Assembly: GCA_026391195.1 (NCBI GenBank)
Contig: JAPLEI010000106.1
Location: forward strand, 5,601-48,934
Source of the DNA: Bacteroidota bacterium
GTDB taxonomy: Bacteria; Bacteroidota; Bacteroidia; Chitinophagales; Chitinophagaceae
Length of the DNA stretch: 43,334 bases
Reading direction: 5' to 3'
Shown here: piece by piece, positions 8,067 through 16,698 of the stretch
Layout: every line of letters starts with the position of its first letter
How positions within the stretch are numbered: the first letter of the stretch is position 1
Notes under the pieces: generated by a model
Seen by the model: the letters and a program-made list of their open reading frames with translations, nothing else
Database searches by the model: none
What the model was told of the DNA's origin: nothing
Program-made: the position numbers and the translations under genes

Positions 8067-9332
8067 TTAATTATTTTTAGATGGGGATAAAAGGGGCAAA
8101 AACCTGACTAAATGCCGCTTTTTGGGCTGAAAGTTCAACATTTTACCTGCTTGGTCGCTTAATTGTACAACAACTTCCTTATCAGTGGCGGCCGGAATCC
8201 GGTCGTTTACCCATACTTCCACCCATTTTCCCGAAGTAACGCTGATAACTCGGATGCGGGAATTCAGAGGTACCTGGTTACAGGCTGCTGTCATTAAGGC
8301 AGGCTGATACTTCTCTCCTGAACGGGTTTTTTTGCCTTTATAAGAGGGGGGATAAATCGTTGCCAAGCCATTATAACCTGAATCTGGAATTGCGGGGGAA
8401 GCATTTTTCAATGAATCGGGTTTCGGGGCGATAGGTTTTTGGGTAAAATCAGTGGACTTTTGGGGAGATGGAACGATAGTGAGGGTTTCCACTTTAACTT
8501 TGGTAAGGCCTGCTTCCACAAAATCGAGCTTTCGGGCAACTCGAATGCTCACATCTACCACCCGCCCCTTTTTGGCCATGCGGGGATGCATCCGATCGTT
8601 GATTCGCAGTACCACCGTTTTGCCGTTTTTGGTATTGGTTACCAGCACCCAGGTATTAAGGGGCAGATTATTGCTGGCCGCCGTTAATTTTTCATTCCTG
8701 AATTTTTCTCCCGTGGCAGTTAAGGTTCCATCTAAACTTACACTGTAAAAACTGGCAATTCCCTTAATGTTTTTGCCTGATTTTTTAAAGTGATAGCCCG
8801 AAACCGTATCGAGGATATAAGCAGTATCCTTTACATCCAGCAAAATACTGGTATCTGTTAGCACGGATGCTTTGGTTAGCAAGGTATCTACCAATTGTAC
8901 CCGAATCTGATTAACCGCTGCTGTTTCAAACTGAAGTAAGGCTGCCGGTTCCTCCCCCAATGAAAGACGCATTCCTTTGGTGGAGGGATTGGAAGAAAGC
9001 CGCTGATTCACCTGAACCAGCAGTTTATAATGATTTACGGGATTGGTAACCAACACCCAAGAACCCATCGGAAACTCTGAACAGGCTGCTGTATACCATC
9101 TCATGCCTGAAAAATCAGCTGCCGTGTCGGTTAGTGGAATGTTCCGCTTTTTATCTACTACCCCCTGCCCCCTTATTACCGAACCTCGTAATTTATAAAA
9201 AAGTGTGTCGAACCGGATGCCATCCTGCGTGTACACTTTCACCAGTAACCAGTCCTTTCCCGAACCGGAAAAACTAAATCCCAGCAAAACCACTAGCAGC
9301 AATACAGCCAATATCCAACCTTTTATTTTCAT
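8067..9332 (-). CDS. RlpA-like protein with three tandem double-psi beta-barrel domains
   Basis: A 421-residue exported protein with a single hydrophobic N-terminal segment (residues 4-20) and no lipobox cysteine. It holds three RlpA-type double-psi barrel repeats, at about 53-147, 188-283 and 319-412. Each is recognisable by a TAAxxxxPxxxxVxV core. Domains 2 and 3 keep the acidic pair seen in RlpA enzymes: TGE/SGE (Glu209, Glu340) and NDR (Asp246, Asp377). Domain 1 has lost both (VNQR instead of NDR). RlpA proteins cleave or bind denuded glycan strands at septa. A cell-wall role is likely, but catalysis is unproven. No SPOR domain is present. Confidence 0.8.
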   Translation of the reverse strand: MKIKGWILAVLLLVVLLGFSFSGSGKDWLLVKVYTQDGIRFDTLFYKLRGSVIRGQGVVDKKRNIPLTDTAADFSGMRWYTAACSEFPMGSWVLVTNPVNHYKLLVQVNQRLSSNPSTKGMRLSLGEEPAALLQFETAAVNQIRVQLVDTLLTKASVLTDTSILLDVKDTAYILDTVSGYHFKKSGKNIKGIASFYSVSLDGTLTATGEKFRNEKLTAASNNLPLNTWVLVTNTKNGKTVVLRINDRMHPRMAKKGRVVDVSIRVARKLDFVEAGLTKVKVETLTIVPSPQKSTDFTQKPIAPKPDSLKNASPAIPDSGYNGLATIYPPSYKGKKTRSGEKYQPALMTAACNQVPLNSRIRVISVTSGKWVEVWVNDRIPAATDKEVVVQLSDQAGKMLNFQPKKRHLVRFLPLLSPSKNN

Positions 9333-9758
9333 ACAAACAGGCCTTTAAAGAGGTTGCCGGGCTACCCGGACCACCCTTTGATACTGTGAAGGTAATTTAG
9401 TAACCCGGAACGGGTATACGTATTAATAAAATATAAAATACATAAAGCTGCTTTTTCAGAAGAAGGTAGGTGATAATCAACTAATATAATTATTAATTAA
9501 TTATAACTAGTTTCCGAGACACTATATCGGCGGAACCTACGGTTCTGTGTCAACGGATTAAAATCCGTTGTTAAATATGTGGGGAGGCTACGCCTCTATG
9601 CTAATGACCGGTATTTTGCCGAGAGCAAAATAATACTACTTGTTGCAAAAGGACTAGAATCCGTTGTTTAAATATTTGGGAGGCTTCGCCTCTGGGCTAC
9701 CAGCCGAAATTATTCCGGGAGCAAAATCAGGGTTAAAGAAGATGTTAGAGTGGGAATT
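9333..9758. other. Long intergenic region with hairpins and a tandem repeat
   Basis: This 426-base gap lies between the rlpA-like gene and the end of the aromatic cluster. It contains no recognisable gene. Short inverted repeats lie near the rlpA-like side: CCGGG-CTA-CCCGG at 9357-9369 and ACCCG-GAA-CGGGT at 9403-9415. An AT-rich block covers about 9415-9510. A tandem hairpin-rich repeat follows and is listed separately. Confidence 0.6.
9551..9727. repeat. Two imperfect tandem copies of an ~82-bp hairpin-rich element
   Basis: Copy 1 (about 9551-9631) and copy 2 (about 9646-9727) share the order ATCCGTTGTT, AAATAT, GGGAGGCT, CGCCTCT, GAGCAAAAT or its close variant. Copy 1 opens with a hairpin, CAACGGAT-TAAA-ATCCGTTG (9551-9570). 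Both copies contain GAGGC-xxC-GCCTC-type mini-hairpins, and copy 2 adds GGCT-ACC-AGCC. The copies have diverged by substitutions. The element lies at the 3' end of the aromatic operon. It looks like a non-coding interspersed palindromic element, but no transposase is nearby. Confidence 0.75.
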
Positions 9759-10055
9759 TTAAAGATGGGGGCTGGTTTTTTCGCTGGCAGTAACTCCTTG
9801 TTGGCTGCGGATTTGAATTTGAAGATGGGTAATCCATTCCTCACAACCTTGCGAACAGAGTTGATCATTTACTTGCTCGATAACCTGCATCACTTGCTGG
9901 TAAGTGCCTTCCAGCACGGTATCAAATGCATTCACCTGGTATTGAATGCCACTGTCTTTTATAACCGCAATGGCTTCATCTACCCAGCGATAGGGATGTA
10001 ATTGGGTTGCCAGCGGAAGTATTTGTATGGAAGCACAAATGGTATGTGAATGCAT
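9759..10055 (-). CDS. MTH1187/YkoF-type thiamine-binding family protein
   Basis: A small cytoplasmic protein of 98 residues. The N-terminus contains ASIQILPLAT, followed by AIAVIKDSGIQYQVNAFDTVLEGTY. This matches the DUF77/thiamine-binding ferredoxin-like fold, in which the GTxxEG segment lies at the ligand pocket. Family members bind thiamine or related pyrimidines, but this ligand has not been shown here. It is the last gene of the minus-strand aromatic cluster, 4 bases after the DUF952 gene, so it is probably co-transcribed. No thiamine riboswitch was seen nearby. Confidence 0.75.
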   Translation of the reverse strand: MHSHTICASIQILPLATQLHPYRWVDEAIAVIKDSGIQYQVNAFDTVLEGTYQQVMQVIEQVNDQLCSQGCEEWITHLQIQIRSQQGVTASEKTSPHL

Positions 10056-10059
10056 ACGA

Positions 10060-10365
10060 TTAAATATCGGTTACTGCTACTACGGCATCTAAATTAATAG
10101 GGCCATGCACATGCGGAAAAACTTCATTCAGACTTCCGGCCAATTCGTATACAAGGGGCGGTTGTATTTTATCTTTTTCGAGCGTAAGCTTTACCAAATC
10201 GGTTTGATTGGCAAAATAACGTTGCAACACACCCGGTACTTGCTGAGCAGTTGAGCAATGGATATAACCCTCTTCTTCAAATCGGGGTGAGCTAAGTTTG
10301 CCTGCTTTCTGGGCTGCTTCCCACCAGCTTCGGGTGGTTACATGGTATATAAATTCTGTTTCCAA
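10060..10365 (-). CDS. DUF952 family protein
   Basis: A 101-residue cytoplasmic protein. It has the features of DUF952: an N-terminal IYHVTTRSWWEAA, a central GYIHCSTAQQ, and a C-terminal FPHVHGPINLDAVV. The conserved histidines suggest a small catalytic or ADP-ribosyl-related fold, but the biochemical role is unknown. The only plausible start is a TTG at 10365, giving METEFIYH. No methionine codon lies near the conserved N-terminus. It sits 27 bases after aroC and 4 bases before the thiamine-binding-like gene, in the same direction. Confidence 0.75.
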   Translation of the reverse strand: METEFIYHVTTRSWWEAAQKAGKLSSPRFEEEGYIHCSTAQQVPGVLQRYFANQTDLVKLTLEKDKIQPPLVYELAGSLNEVFPHVHGPINLDAVVAVTDI

Positions 10366-10392
10366 ATTGTTTGGTTTTTCGTTGGTGAATTA

Positions 10393-11412
10393 TTATTTTA
10401 TTATCGATGGTATTCGGCGGTCAATCATCATTAGGTCGGCAATAACCAGAGCAGTAACTGCTTCTAACACTACCGGAACGCGCAAAGCTATACACAAATC
10501 ATGTCGGCCTTTTACAGAAAAGGGAACTACAGAATCGGTATCCCGGCTCCAGGTAAGTTGCTCTTTGGGGGTGGAGGAGGTAGGCTTAACTACTACCCGA
10601 AATACCAACTCTCCGCCGGTAGTTAATCCACCCAAAATGCCCCCGGCATGGTTGGTGTTTGTATGGCCATTTTTATCAAGCAAAGCATCATTGTGTTCAG
10701 AGCCCAACATCTGCGCAGCAGCAAATCCAGCACCAAACTCAATACCCTTAATAGCTGGAATGGCAAAAACAGCATGAGCCAAGACTGACTCTACTGAATC
10801 AAAAAAATGTTCGCCTAATCCAACCGGCAATCCTTGTACCCGGCATTCAACAATACCACCAATGCTGTCTTTCGCCTGAATGGCTTTTTGCAGTCCTGCT
10901 TCCGTATCTTTTTCTCCCCCAATTTCTAAAATGGTTGCTTGCAACTGAAGTGCAGTACCAGCCGCTGCAGCATACTGCTGTAATAGTTTTTTGGCAACAA
11001 CACCGGCGCCAACTAAACAAACGGTAAGCCGGCCACTGAAATGTCCGCCGCCTCTATAATCTTCAAAGCCACCGAATTTCTCACCGGCTACCCAATCGGC
11101 ATGGCCAGGTCGGGGAACGTCGCGTTGCCGGGTGTAATCTTCAGTGCGGGTATTTTTATTTTCAAAAATAATGGTGAGCGGAGCACCGGTTGTGTAACCA
11201 TTAAACCAGCCGGATTGAAAAATGGGAATATCATCTTCCTTTCGGGGAGTAGTGCCTTTTTGGATACCCCCTTTTCTGCGTTCGATATCGGTAACAAAAT
11301 CTTCGGCTGTTAAGGGCAATCCGGCAGGACAACCATCTACCGTTATACCCACACAGGGGCCATGTGATTCACCAAAAATGTGCAAACGAAAAAGGCGGCC
11401 AAAACTATTCAA
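10393..11412 (-). CDS. aroC: Chorismate synthase
   Basis: It converts 5-enolpyruvylshikimate-3-phosphate to chorismate using reduced FMN, the last shikimate step. The 339-residue protein begins NSFGRLFRLHIFGESHGPCVG, the conserved first motif, and contains the RPGHADW motif near residue 100. It is slightly shorter than the usual 350-390 residues, but the core is complete. The start is a TTG at 11412. The upstream aroA stop is only 13 bases away and no ATG is available, so the TTG is well supported. It lies in the aromatic cluster after aroA. Confidence 0.95.
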   Translation of the reverse strand: MNSFGRLFRLHIFGESHGPCVGITVDGCPAGLPLTAEDFVTDIERRKGGIQKGTTPRKEDDIPIFQSGWFNGYTTGAPLTIIFENKNTRTEDYTRQRDVPRPGHADWVAGEKFGGFEDYRGGGHFSGRLTVCLVGAGVVAKKLLQQYAAAAGTALQLQATILEIGGEKDTEAGLQKAIQAKDSIGGIVECRVQGLPVGLGEHFFDSVESVLAHAVFAIPAIKGIEFGAGFAAAQMLGSEHNDALLDKNGHTNTNHAGGILGGLTTGGELVFRVVVKPTSSTPKEQLTWSRDTDSVVPFSVKGRHDLCIALRVPVVLEAVTALVIADLMMIDRRIPSIIK

Positions 11413-11425
11413 GGGTTCTACAATT

Positions 11426-12703
11426 TTATTGTTCGGTAAGGGTTACATCAGCGCCCAGTGCTGCTAGGTGCTGATAAAAATCGGGATAGGATTTGTTGAT
11501 GGCTTCTGCCACTACAATATCTACCGGTTGTTCGGCTCGTAAAGCAGCTACAGCACAGGCCATTGCAATGCGGTGATCGTGATGGGAATGAACACTTGCC
11601 CCCTGCAAAACTTTTCCACCGGTTACCATCATCTCATCGCCTATCAACTCTATATCCACCCCCAATTTAGCAAATTCCTGCTGTAAAGTGAGCGCCCGGT
11701 TACTTTCTTTATGTGCCAGCCTAGATGTACCCTTAATAACGGAAGTGCCATTACAACAGGCTGCCAACGCCACCAGGGGCGGAAACAAGTCGGGGCAGTG
11801 GGTAGCATCTAAATGAAATGCTTGTAATTTTCCAACGCCTGTTTCAACAAAATTATCTCCAATGGTTAACATGCACCCGGTTTGTGCTAATGCCAGCAAA
11901 ATGGCTTTATCGGCCTGAGAAGAATGTTGGTTGATGCCATTTACGCGAATATTTCCGGCAATAGCCCCTGCAACTAATAAAAAGGAAACACTGCTCCAAT
12001 CGCCTTCAACCGTATATTGTATAGCATAGGGTGGAGGAGTGGATGCTGGCTTACAAGTAAAGGTTCGATGTTGCTGGTGGGTTACCAGTTTTCCAAAATG
12101 TTTCATTACATCGATGGTTAAATCAATATAAGGAGTACTCGCCAGGTTGTTCACTGTAATTACTGCACCGGAGGCATTGCTTGCACCAAATGCCATCAGC
12201 AATCCGGTTAAAAACTGCGAACTGAGCGACCCGTCTACTGTTATAGAAGCAGGACTAAGTGGCCCCTGTATTTGTAAAGGAAGTTTGCCTTGGTTAGATT
12301 GAATTTGTACACCCAGCTGAGGAAAAATTTCATCAAAAAAATGCATGGGTCGCGTTACCAAACTTCCGGTACCTGAAATAGTTAGTGGCAGCGAACTAAG
12401 GGCTGCAATGGGCGTAAACATGCGAATACCCAATCCGCTTTCGCCACAATGAATATCGTTTGATCGGGGATGAACACCGTGGGAAGTTATCAGTAAACTA
12501 TGGTCGGATTGCATTTTTACTTCGGCACCGAGTTTTTGAATAACATCGATTGCCGCCAGATCGTCGTTGCTATGGCCTGGATTCAGCAACAGTGTTTCAC
12601 CTGTGTGTAATAATGCAGCTGCGCAGGCACGTTGCATGCTGCTTTTACTGGCTGGTGCTTGTAAAACACCGGAAATATCGGAAGGTGAAATGGTTGCCCT
12701 CAT
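11426..12703 (-). CDS. aroA: 3-phosphoshikimate 1-carboxyvinyltransferase (EPSP synthase)
   Basis: It adds enolpyruvate from PEP to shikimate-3-phosphate. The 425-residue protein has normal length and a two-domain fold. Its N-terminal APASKSSMQRACAAA matches the PxSKSxxxR substrate-binding motif. GESGLGIRM, near residue 86, corresponds to the NxGTxxR loop of the better-known class I enzymes, here in a divergent form. The C-terminal HDHRIAMA motif is intact. The altered PEP loop suggests a class distinct from E. coli AroA. It lies between aroB (20-base gap) and aroC (13-base gap) and is probably co-transcribed. Confidence 0.93.
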   Translation of the reverse strand: MRATISPSDISGVLQAPASKSSMQRACAAALLHTGETLLLNPGHSNDDLAAIDVIQKLGAEVKMQSDHSLLITSHGVHPRSNDIHCGESGLGIRMFTPIAALSSLPLTISGTGSLVTRPMHFFDEIFPQLGVQIQSNQGKLPLQIQGPLSPASITVDGSLSSQFLTGLLMAFGASNASGAVITVNNLASTPYIDLTIDVMKHFGKLVTHQQHRTFTCKPASTPPPYAIQYTVEGDWSSVSFLLVAGAIAGNIRVNGINQHSSQADKAILLALAQTGCMLTIGDNFVETGVGKLQAFHLDATHCPDLFPPLVALAACCNGTSVIKGTSRLAHKESNRALTLQQEFAKLGVDIELIGDEMMVTGGKVLQGASVHSHHDHRIAMACAVAALRAEQPVDIVVAEAINKSYPDFYQHLAALGADVTLTEQ

Positions 12704-12723
12704 AATTTATTCAATCAGGCCAT

Positions 12724-13752
12724 TCAGGCCAGTTGCCGAAGCCGGGTGATGAGTTCCTGAACGGGAATGGGCTCCACTACTCCCCTGCCCAGTTTTTCTA
12801 ATACAATATATTGCATGCCTGCTGCCGAATTTTTTTTGTCTTTTGCCAGCACATGGGTAACTTTTTTCCAATCGAATGTTGCGCGAGTAGGTAATCCATA
12901 TTTAGCGAGCAAAGCTATCAACGCTTCTGCACCAGTAAACTTTTTAATTTGTGCAGACAAAAGTGCCGCATACGTCATACCAATACTAATGGCTTCCCCA
13001 TGGCTCAGCTCGTATTGATTTTCGATGGCATGGCCGAGGGTATGTCCGAAATTTAATAGTTTCCGGTCGCCCTTTTCAAATTCATCTTTCAATACCACTT
13101 TGGTTTTTATCAGTACATTGGTTCGTATTAACCGAGCTAATTTTTTAGGGTCGCGTTTGAATTGCGTGAGGGTATTTTCTTGTAATAACCGAAACAATTT
13201 AGCGTCTTTGATGGCTGCATGTTTGATAATCTCAGCAAATCCATTTTTCCATTCTGCCGGGGGTAGGGTTTTGAGAAAATCAATATCAAACAAAATAATT
13301 TCGGGCTGCCGGATAAGGCCTACCATATTTTTATACACACCCACATCAATACCATTTTTTCCTCCGATGGAGGCATCTACCATTGCGAGAAGTGAAGTAG
13401 GCACCAGGGCAAAACGAATACCGCGCATGTATATGCCAGCAACATATCCCGTGATATCTGTAACTACGCCACCACCTACCCCAATTATTACTGTACTGCG
13501 ATCGGCACCTAACTGAATCAGTTGTTCGATAATACCATCAACGGTTGCTTGAATTTTATAGGCTTCGCCGGGCTTTAATACAATCGTATTCCATCCCTTG
13601 AACTTTTTACCATGCCGGGCAAACAAATTTTCATCCGTGATTACAACTGCTTTATCACGGCTAACCCACTGATCTAACTGCGAAAAGGAAGTATCAAACC
13701 AATAGGAAACCTGCGCAGCTGAAAAAGTAAATGAAAGATGTTTACTGGCCAT
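12724..13752 (-). CDS. aroB: 3-dehydroquinate synthase
   Basis: This NAD- and metal-dependent enzyme converts DAHP to 3-dehydroquinate. The 342-residue protein contains GVGGGVVTDITGYVA (NAD-binding glycine-rich turn), then PTSLLAMVDASIGGKNGID, and the metal-ligand region LNFGHTLGHAIE near residue 235. It is a little shorter than typical bacterial AroB (about 360), with a trimmed C-terminus. It follows the DAHP synthase gene after a 17-base gap in the aromatic cluster. Confidence 0.94.
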   Translation of the reverse strand: MASKHLSFTFSAAQVSYWFDTSFSQLDQWVSRDKAVVITDENLFARHGKKFKGWNTIVLKPGEAYKIQATVDGIIEQLIQLGADRSTVIIGVGGGVVTDITGYVAGIYMRGIRFALVPTSLLAMVDASIGGKNGIDVGVYKNMVGLIRQPEIILFDIDFLKTLPPAEWKNGFAEIIKHAAIKDAKLFRLLQENTLTQFKRDPKKLARLIRTNVLIKTKVVLKDEFEKGDRKLLNFGHTLGHAIENQYELSHGEAISIGMTYAALLSAQIKKFTGAEALIALLAKYGLPTRATFDWKKVTHVLAKDKKNSAAGMQYIVLEKLGRGVVEPIPVQELITRLRQLA

Positions 13753-13769
13753 AACAAATGCAACCCTGA

Positions 13770-14855
13770 TTATTGATTCATGATTTTATTTTGCTGGGTG
13801 ATACTCTCCATGTGTACCGCATCGAAGTAACGGGTAACAAAATCTTTACTCAACCCCAACTTCTCACCTTTCAGAAACGCTCGGTCGAGGATAGCGTTCC
13901 AGCGATTGGTTTGCAGAATGGTGATATTATTTTCCTTTTTGTATTCGCCGATATTACGCGCCACTTTCATGCGCTGACTCAGGATCTGCATCAATTCATC
14001 ATCGAGGTTATTGATTTGCTGACGTAATTTTTCGAGGTTGGCATGATAATCTTCAGATGCCACATCTTCTTTTCTCCAGCGAATACTATCCACCATCTCA
14101 CCCATTTTTTCGGGGGTGATTTGTTGTTTGGCATCGCTCCAGGCCATATCCGGGTCGATATGACTTTCTACAATCAACCCGTCAAAATCTAGGTCAATAG
14201 CGGTTTGGGCTACCTCTTGTAAAATATCTCTGCGCCCACAAATGTGCGAAGGATCATTAATCATTAAGGTTTTTGGATAGCGGCGTTTCATTTCAATGGC
14301 TAAGTGCCACATGGGTGCATTGCGATATTCGGTGTTACCATAAGAACTGAATCCGCGATGGATCAATCCGATTTGTTCAATACCTGCATTAGCAACACGT
14401 TCCATAGCACCCACCCACAATTCCAAATCGGGATTGATGGGATTTTTTATCAGCACGGGAACTTTTACACCGCGTAAAGCATCAGCCACATCCTGCACAC
14501 TAAAAGGGTTTACGGTAGTGCGGGCACCGATCCATAATACATCTACGCCAAAATGCAGGGCATCTTCTACCTGTTTGCCGGTAGCAACTTCTACAGTTAC
14601 CGGAAGTCCGGTAATTTTTTTGGCAGACTGCAACCAGGGTAATCCTTTGGTTCCTACCCCTTCAAAACTTCCGGGGCGGGTGCGGGGTTTCCAGATGCCG
14701 GCGCGCAGCATATCAATTTTTCCTGTAGCCGCTAAACGAGTAGCGGTTTGTATTAGTTGTTCTTCGGTTTCTGCACTGCAGGGACCAGAAATAATAAGGG
14801 GACGCTTGTTAAAAACGGCATCCAAATTAAATGCGGGTTTAGTAGCCTGTTCCAT
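13770..14855 (-). CDS. Bifunctional DAHP synthase / chorismate mutase
   Basis: A 361-residue fusion of the first shikimate enzyme with a type II (AroQ-class) chorismate mutase. Residues 1 to about 260 form the KDPG-type DAHP synthase barrel, with GPCSAE, KPRTRPGSFEGVG, IGARTTVNPF, KNPINPD and DPSHICGRRD. Residues about 270-361 form the helical mutase, starting LEKLRQQINNLDDELMQILSQR. The mutase domain often gives feedback control by prephenate or its products in such fusions; this is known of the family, not shown here. The gene starts 24 bases after the DEAD-box helicase gene. Confidence 0.95.
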   Translation of the reverse strand: MEQATKPAFNLDAVFNKRPLIISGPCSAETEEQLIQTATRLAATGKIDMLRAGIWKPRTRPGSFEGVGTKGLPWLQSAKKITGLPVTVEVATGKQVEDALHFGVDVLWIGARTTVNPFSVQDVADALRGVKVPVLIKNPINPDLELWVGAMERVANAGIEQIGLIHRGFSSYGNTEYRNAPMWHLAIEMKRRYPKTLMINDPSHICGRRDILQEVAQTAIDLDFDGLIVESHIDPDMAWSDAKQQITPEKMGEMVDSIRWRKEDVASEDYHANLEKLRQQINNLDDELMQILSQRMKVARNIGEYKKENNITILQTNRWNAILDRAFLKGEKLGLSKDFVTRYFDAVHMESITQQNKIMNQ

Positions 14856-14879
14856 GAAAAGTGAATTTGATTTTACGAT

Positions 14880-16595
14880 TTATTGATAAGATTTTGTTCT
14901 GGCTTTTGGGGGAGCACCGCTGTCTGCATCATTCATGCGAATGCTTCTTCCCTTATATTTTTTACCATCCAGCGAACGAATCATTTGCTGAGCGGAAGAT
15001 TTATCAATTTCAATCCAGCTGTTCATATCCTTCATGTCGATTTTACCAAGCACTTCTTTTTTCAAATCGCTCATGTCGAGAATAAATTGCAGGAAGCTGG
15101 CTTTAAAAAAGCCATCCCGGGTTCCGAGGTTTACAAACAAGCGCTTATATCCACCAGAACTACTGCGGCTAAATTCTTTGCGGCTATCGCCTCTGCCGCC
15201 TTCTGCTCTTTCCGAACGCATTTTACCACCCAATGCAGGCAAGCTGCCGGTTTTGCTCCGCTCTCTTTCGCGCAAATTCAGGTCTTCCGCATTCTCGTAG
15301 TACTTTAAAAAGCGGTCGAACTCAAGTGCAGCTACTCTTTGCAATACTTCTTCTTTGGTAACCTCCGCAAATTTTTCGGAGAGCATGGGAACATAGGTTT
15401 CGTAGTCGCCATGACTAATATCTGCCGACAATAGTTTATCCATAAAATGGAAGAACTGTTTGCGACAAACATCTTTACCGGAGGGTATATCAAGTTTATG
15501 AAAACGGGAGTTGTTGATCCGTTCAATTTGTTTGAACTTATACATTTCCTTGGCATGCACTATAGATACGCAAATACCTTGATTACCTGCACGACCGGTT
15601 CGGCCAGAGCGGTGGGTATATATTTCTACATCGTCGGGCAGTTCGTAATTAATTACATGGGTTATGCCAACCACATCAATTCCACGGGCTGCCACATCGG
15701 TAGCAATTAATAGTTGCAAACTTTTATCGCGAAACTGACCCATTACTTTATCGCGTTGTTGCTGCGAAAGGTCGCCATGCAGGGCATCTATATCATATCC
15801 TTCCCTTGTAAGGCGATCGCAGATTTCCTGGGCATCGGCCTTGGTACGGGTAAAGATGATGCCATAGATTCCGGGGTTAAAGTCGATGATTCTTTTAAGG
15901 GTTTCGTAGCGATGTTGGGCAGTGGATACATAATACTGGTGATCGATACTGGCATTGGCCGTATTCACTTTTCCCACGGTAACTTCCATGGGCTCCTTCA
16001 TGTATTTTTTGCTCACCTTTCTAATTTCTGGTGGCATGGTAGCACTAAAAAGCCAGGTACTTTCGCGGGCAGGAGTATTTTTAAGAATGAACTCAATATC
16101 TTCCTGAAAGCCCATATTCAGCATCTCATCTGCTTCATCCAACACAACGTATTGAATTTTATCGAGGGGAATGGCTTTCCGTTCTATCAAGTCGATCAAG
16201 CGGCCGGGAGTGGCTACTACTATCTGCACACCTCGTTTGATATCCCGGATTTGCAATCCGATAGAAGCGCCTCCATATACAGCAACCACAGCAATGCCGG
16301 GCAGGTATTTTTTAAAGGATTCAATTTCTTTTACTATTTGTAAACAGAGTTCACGGGTAGGGCAAACTACCAGTGCTTGTGGATAATTAGCTGTAGCAGA
16401 TACCACCTGTAAAAGGGGTAAGCCGAATGCTGCTGTTTTGCCAGTGCCAGTTTGGGCAAGGCCTATAAAATCTTTGGTGCCGCTCATCAATACAGGAATT
16501 GCCTGTTCTTGGATGGTGGTAGGATTTACGTAACCCAACTCATCGGTTGCCCGAACCAAACGGGCATCCAGCCCCAACGCTTCAAATGTGGTCAT
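14880..16595 (-). CDS. DEAD-box RNA helicase with DbpA-type RNA-binding domain
   Basis: A 571-residue ATP-dependent RNA helicase of the CsdA/DeaD type. Motifs in order are AQTGTGKT (Walker A), PTRELCLQI, TPGRL, DEAD (in VVLDEADEML), FSATMPP, IIFTRTKADAQ, ATDVAARGID and HRSGRTGRAG. A basic, serine-rich linker (about 440-490) leads to a C-terminal DbpA-like RNA-binding fold (about 490-560, starting KRLFVNLGTRDGF). It likely acts in ribosome assembly or cold adaptation. It sits oddly between tyrA and the DAHP synthase gene in an otherwise metabolic cluster. It has its own -7 box 18 bases upstream, so it can be expressed apart from pheA-tyrA. Confidence 0.93.
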   Translation of the reverse strand: MTTFEALGLDARLVRATDELGYVNPTTIQEQAIPVLMSGTKDFIGLAQTGTGKTAAFGLPLLQVVSATANYPQALVVCPTRELCLQIVKEIESFKKYLPGIAVVAVYGGASIGLQIRDIKRGVQIVVATPGRLIDLIERKAIPLDKIQYVVLDEADEMLNMGFQEDIEFILKNTPARESTWLFSATMPPEIRKVSKKYMKEPMEVTVGKVNTANASIDHQYYVSTAQHRYETLKRIIDFNPGIYGIIFTRTKADAQEICDRLTREGYDIDALHGDLSQQQRDKVMGQFRDKSLQLLIATDVAARGIDVVGITHVINYELPDDVEIYTHRSGRTGRAGNQGICVSIVHAKEMYKFKQIERINNSRFHKLDIPSGKDVCRKQFFHFMDKLLSADISHGDYETYVPMLSEKFAEVTKEEVLQRVAALEFDRFLKYYENAEDLNLRERERSKTGSLPALGGKMRSERAEGGRGDSRKEFSRSSSGGYKRLFVNLGTRDGFFKASFLQFILDMSDLKKEVLGKIDMKDMNSWIEIDKSSAQQMIRSLDGKKYKGRSIRMNDADSGAPPKARTKSYQ

Positions 16596-16613
16596 TGTTT
16601 GTTAATTTAACTG

Positions 16614-16621
16614 CAAAGGTA
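16614..16621 (-). promoter_or_regulatory. -7 box (TACCTTTG) upstream of the helicase gene
   Basis: An exact TAnnTTTG match on the minus strand, 18 bases before the ATG at 16595, in the 103-base gap after tyrA. It suggests an internal promoter in the aromatic cluster that also drives the downstream aro genes. Confidence 0.6.
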
Positions 16622-16698
16622 CTTTTAATATAATGGTTATTCGTATTTGATTAGATGTATGGGTTTTTTATAACAATACTTTGGGTTACGGGCTTGAT

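Noticed and set aside
9551..9727. CRISPR array
   Set aside because: There are only two diverged copies with internal hairpins, no regular spacers and no cas genes nearby.
15034..16386. Long plus-strand open frames opposite the DEAD-box helicase
   Set aside because: They mirror the helicase codons; the helicase motifs are complete on the minus strand.
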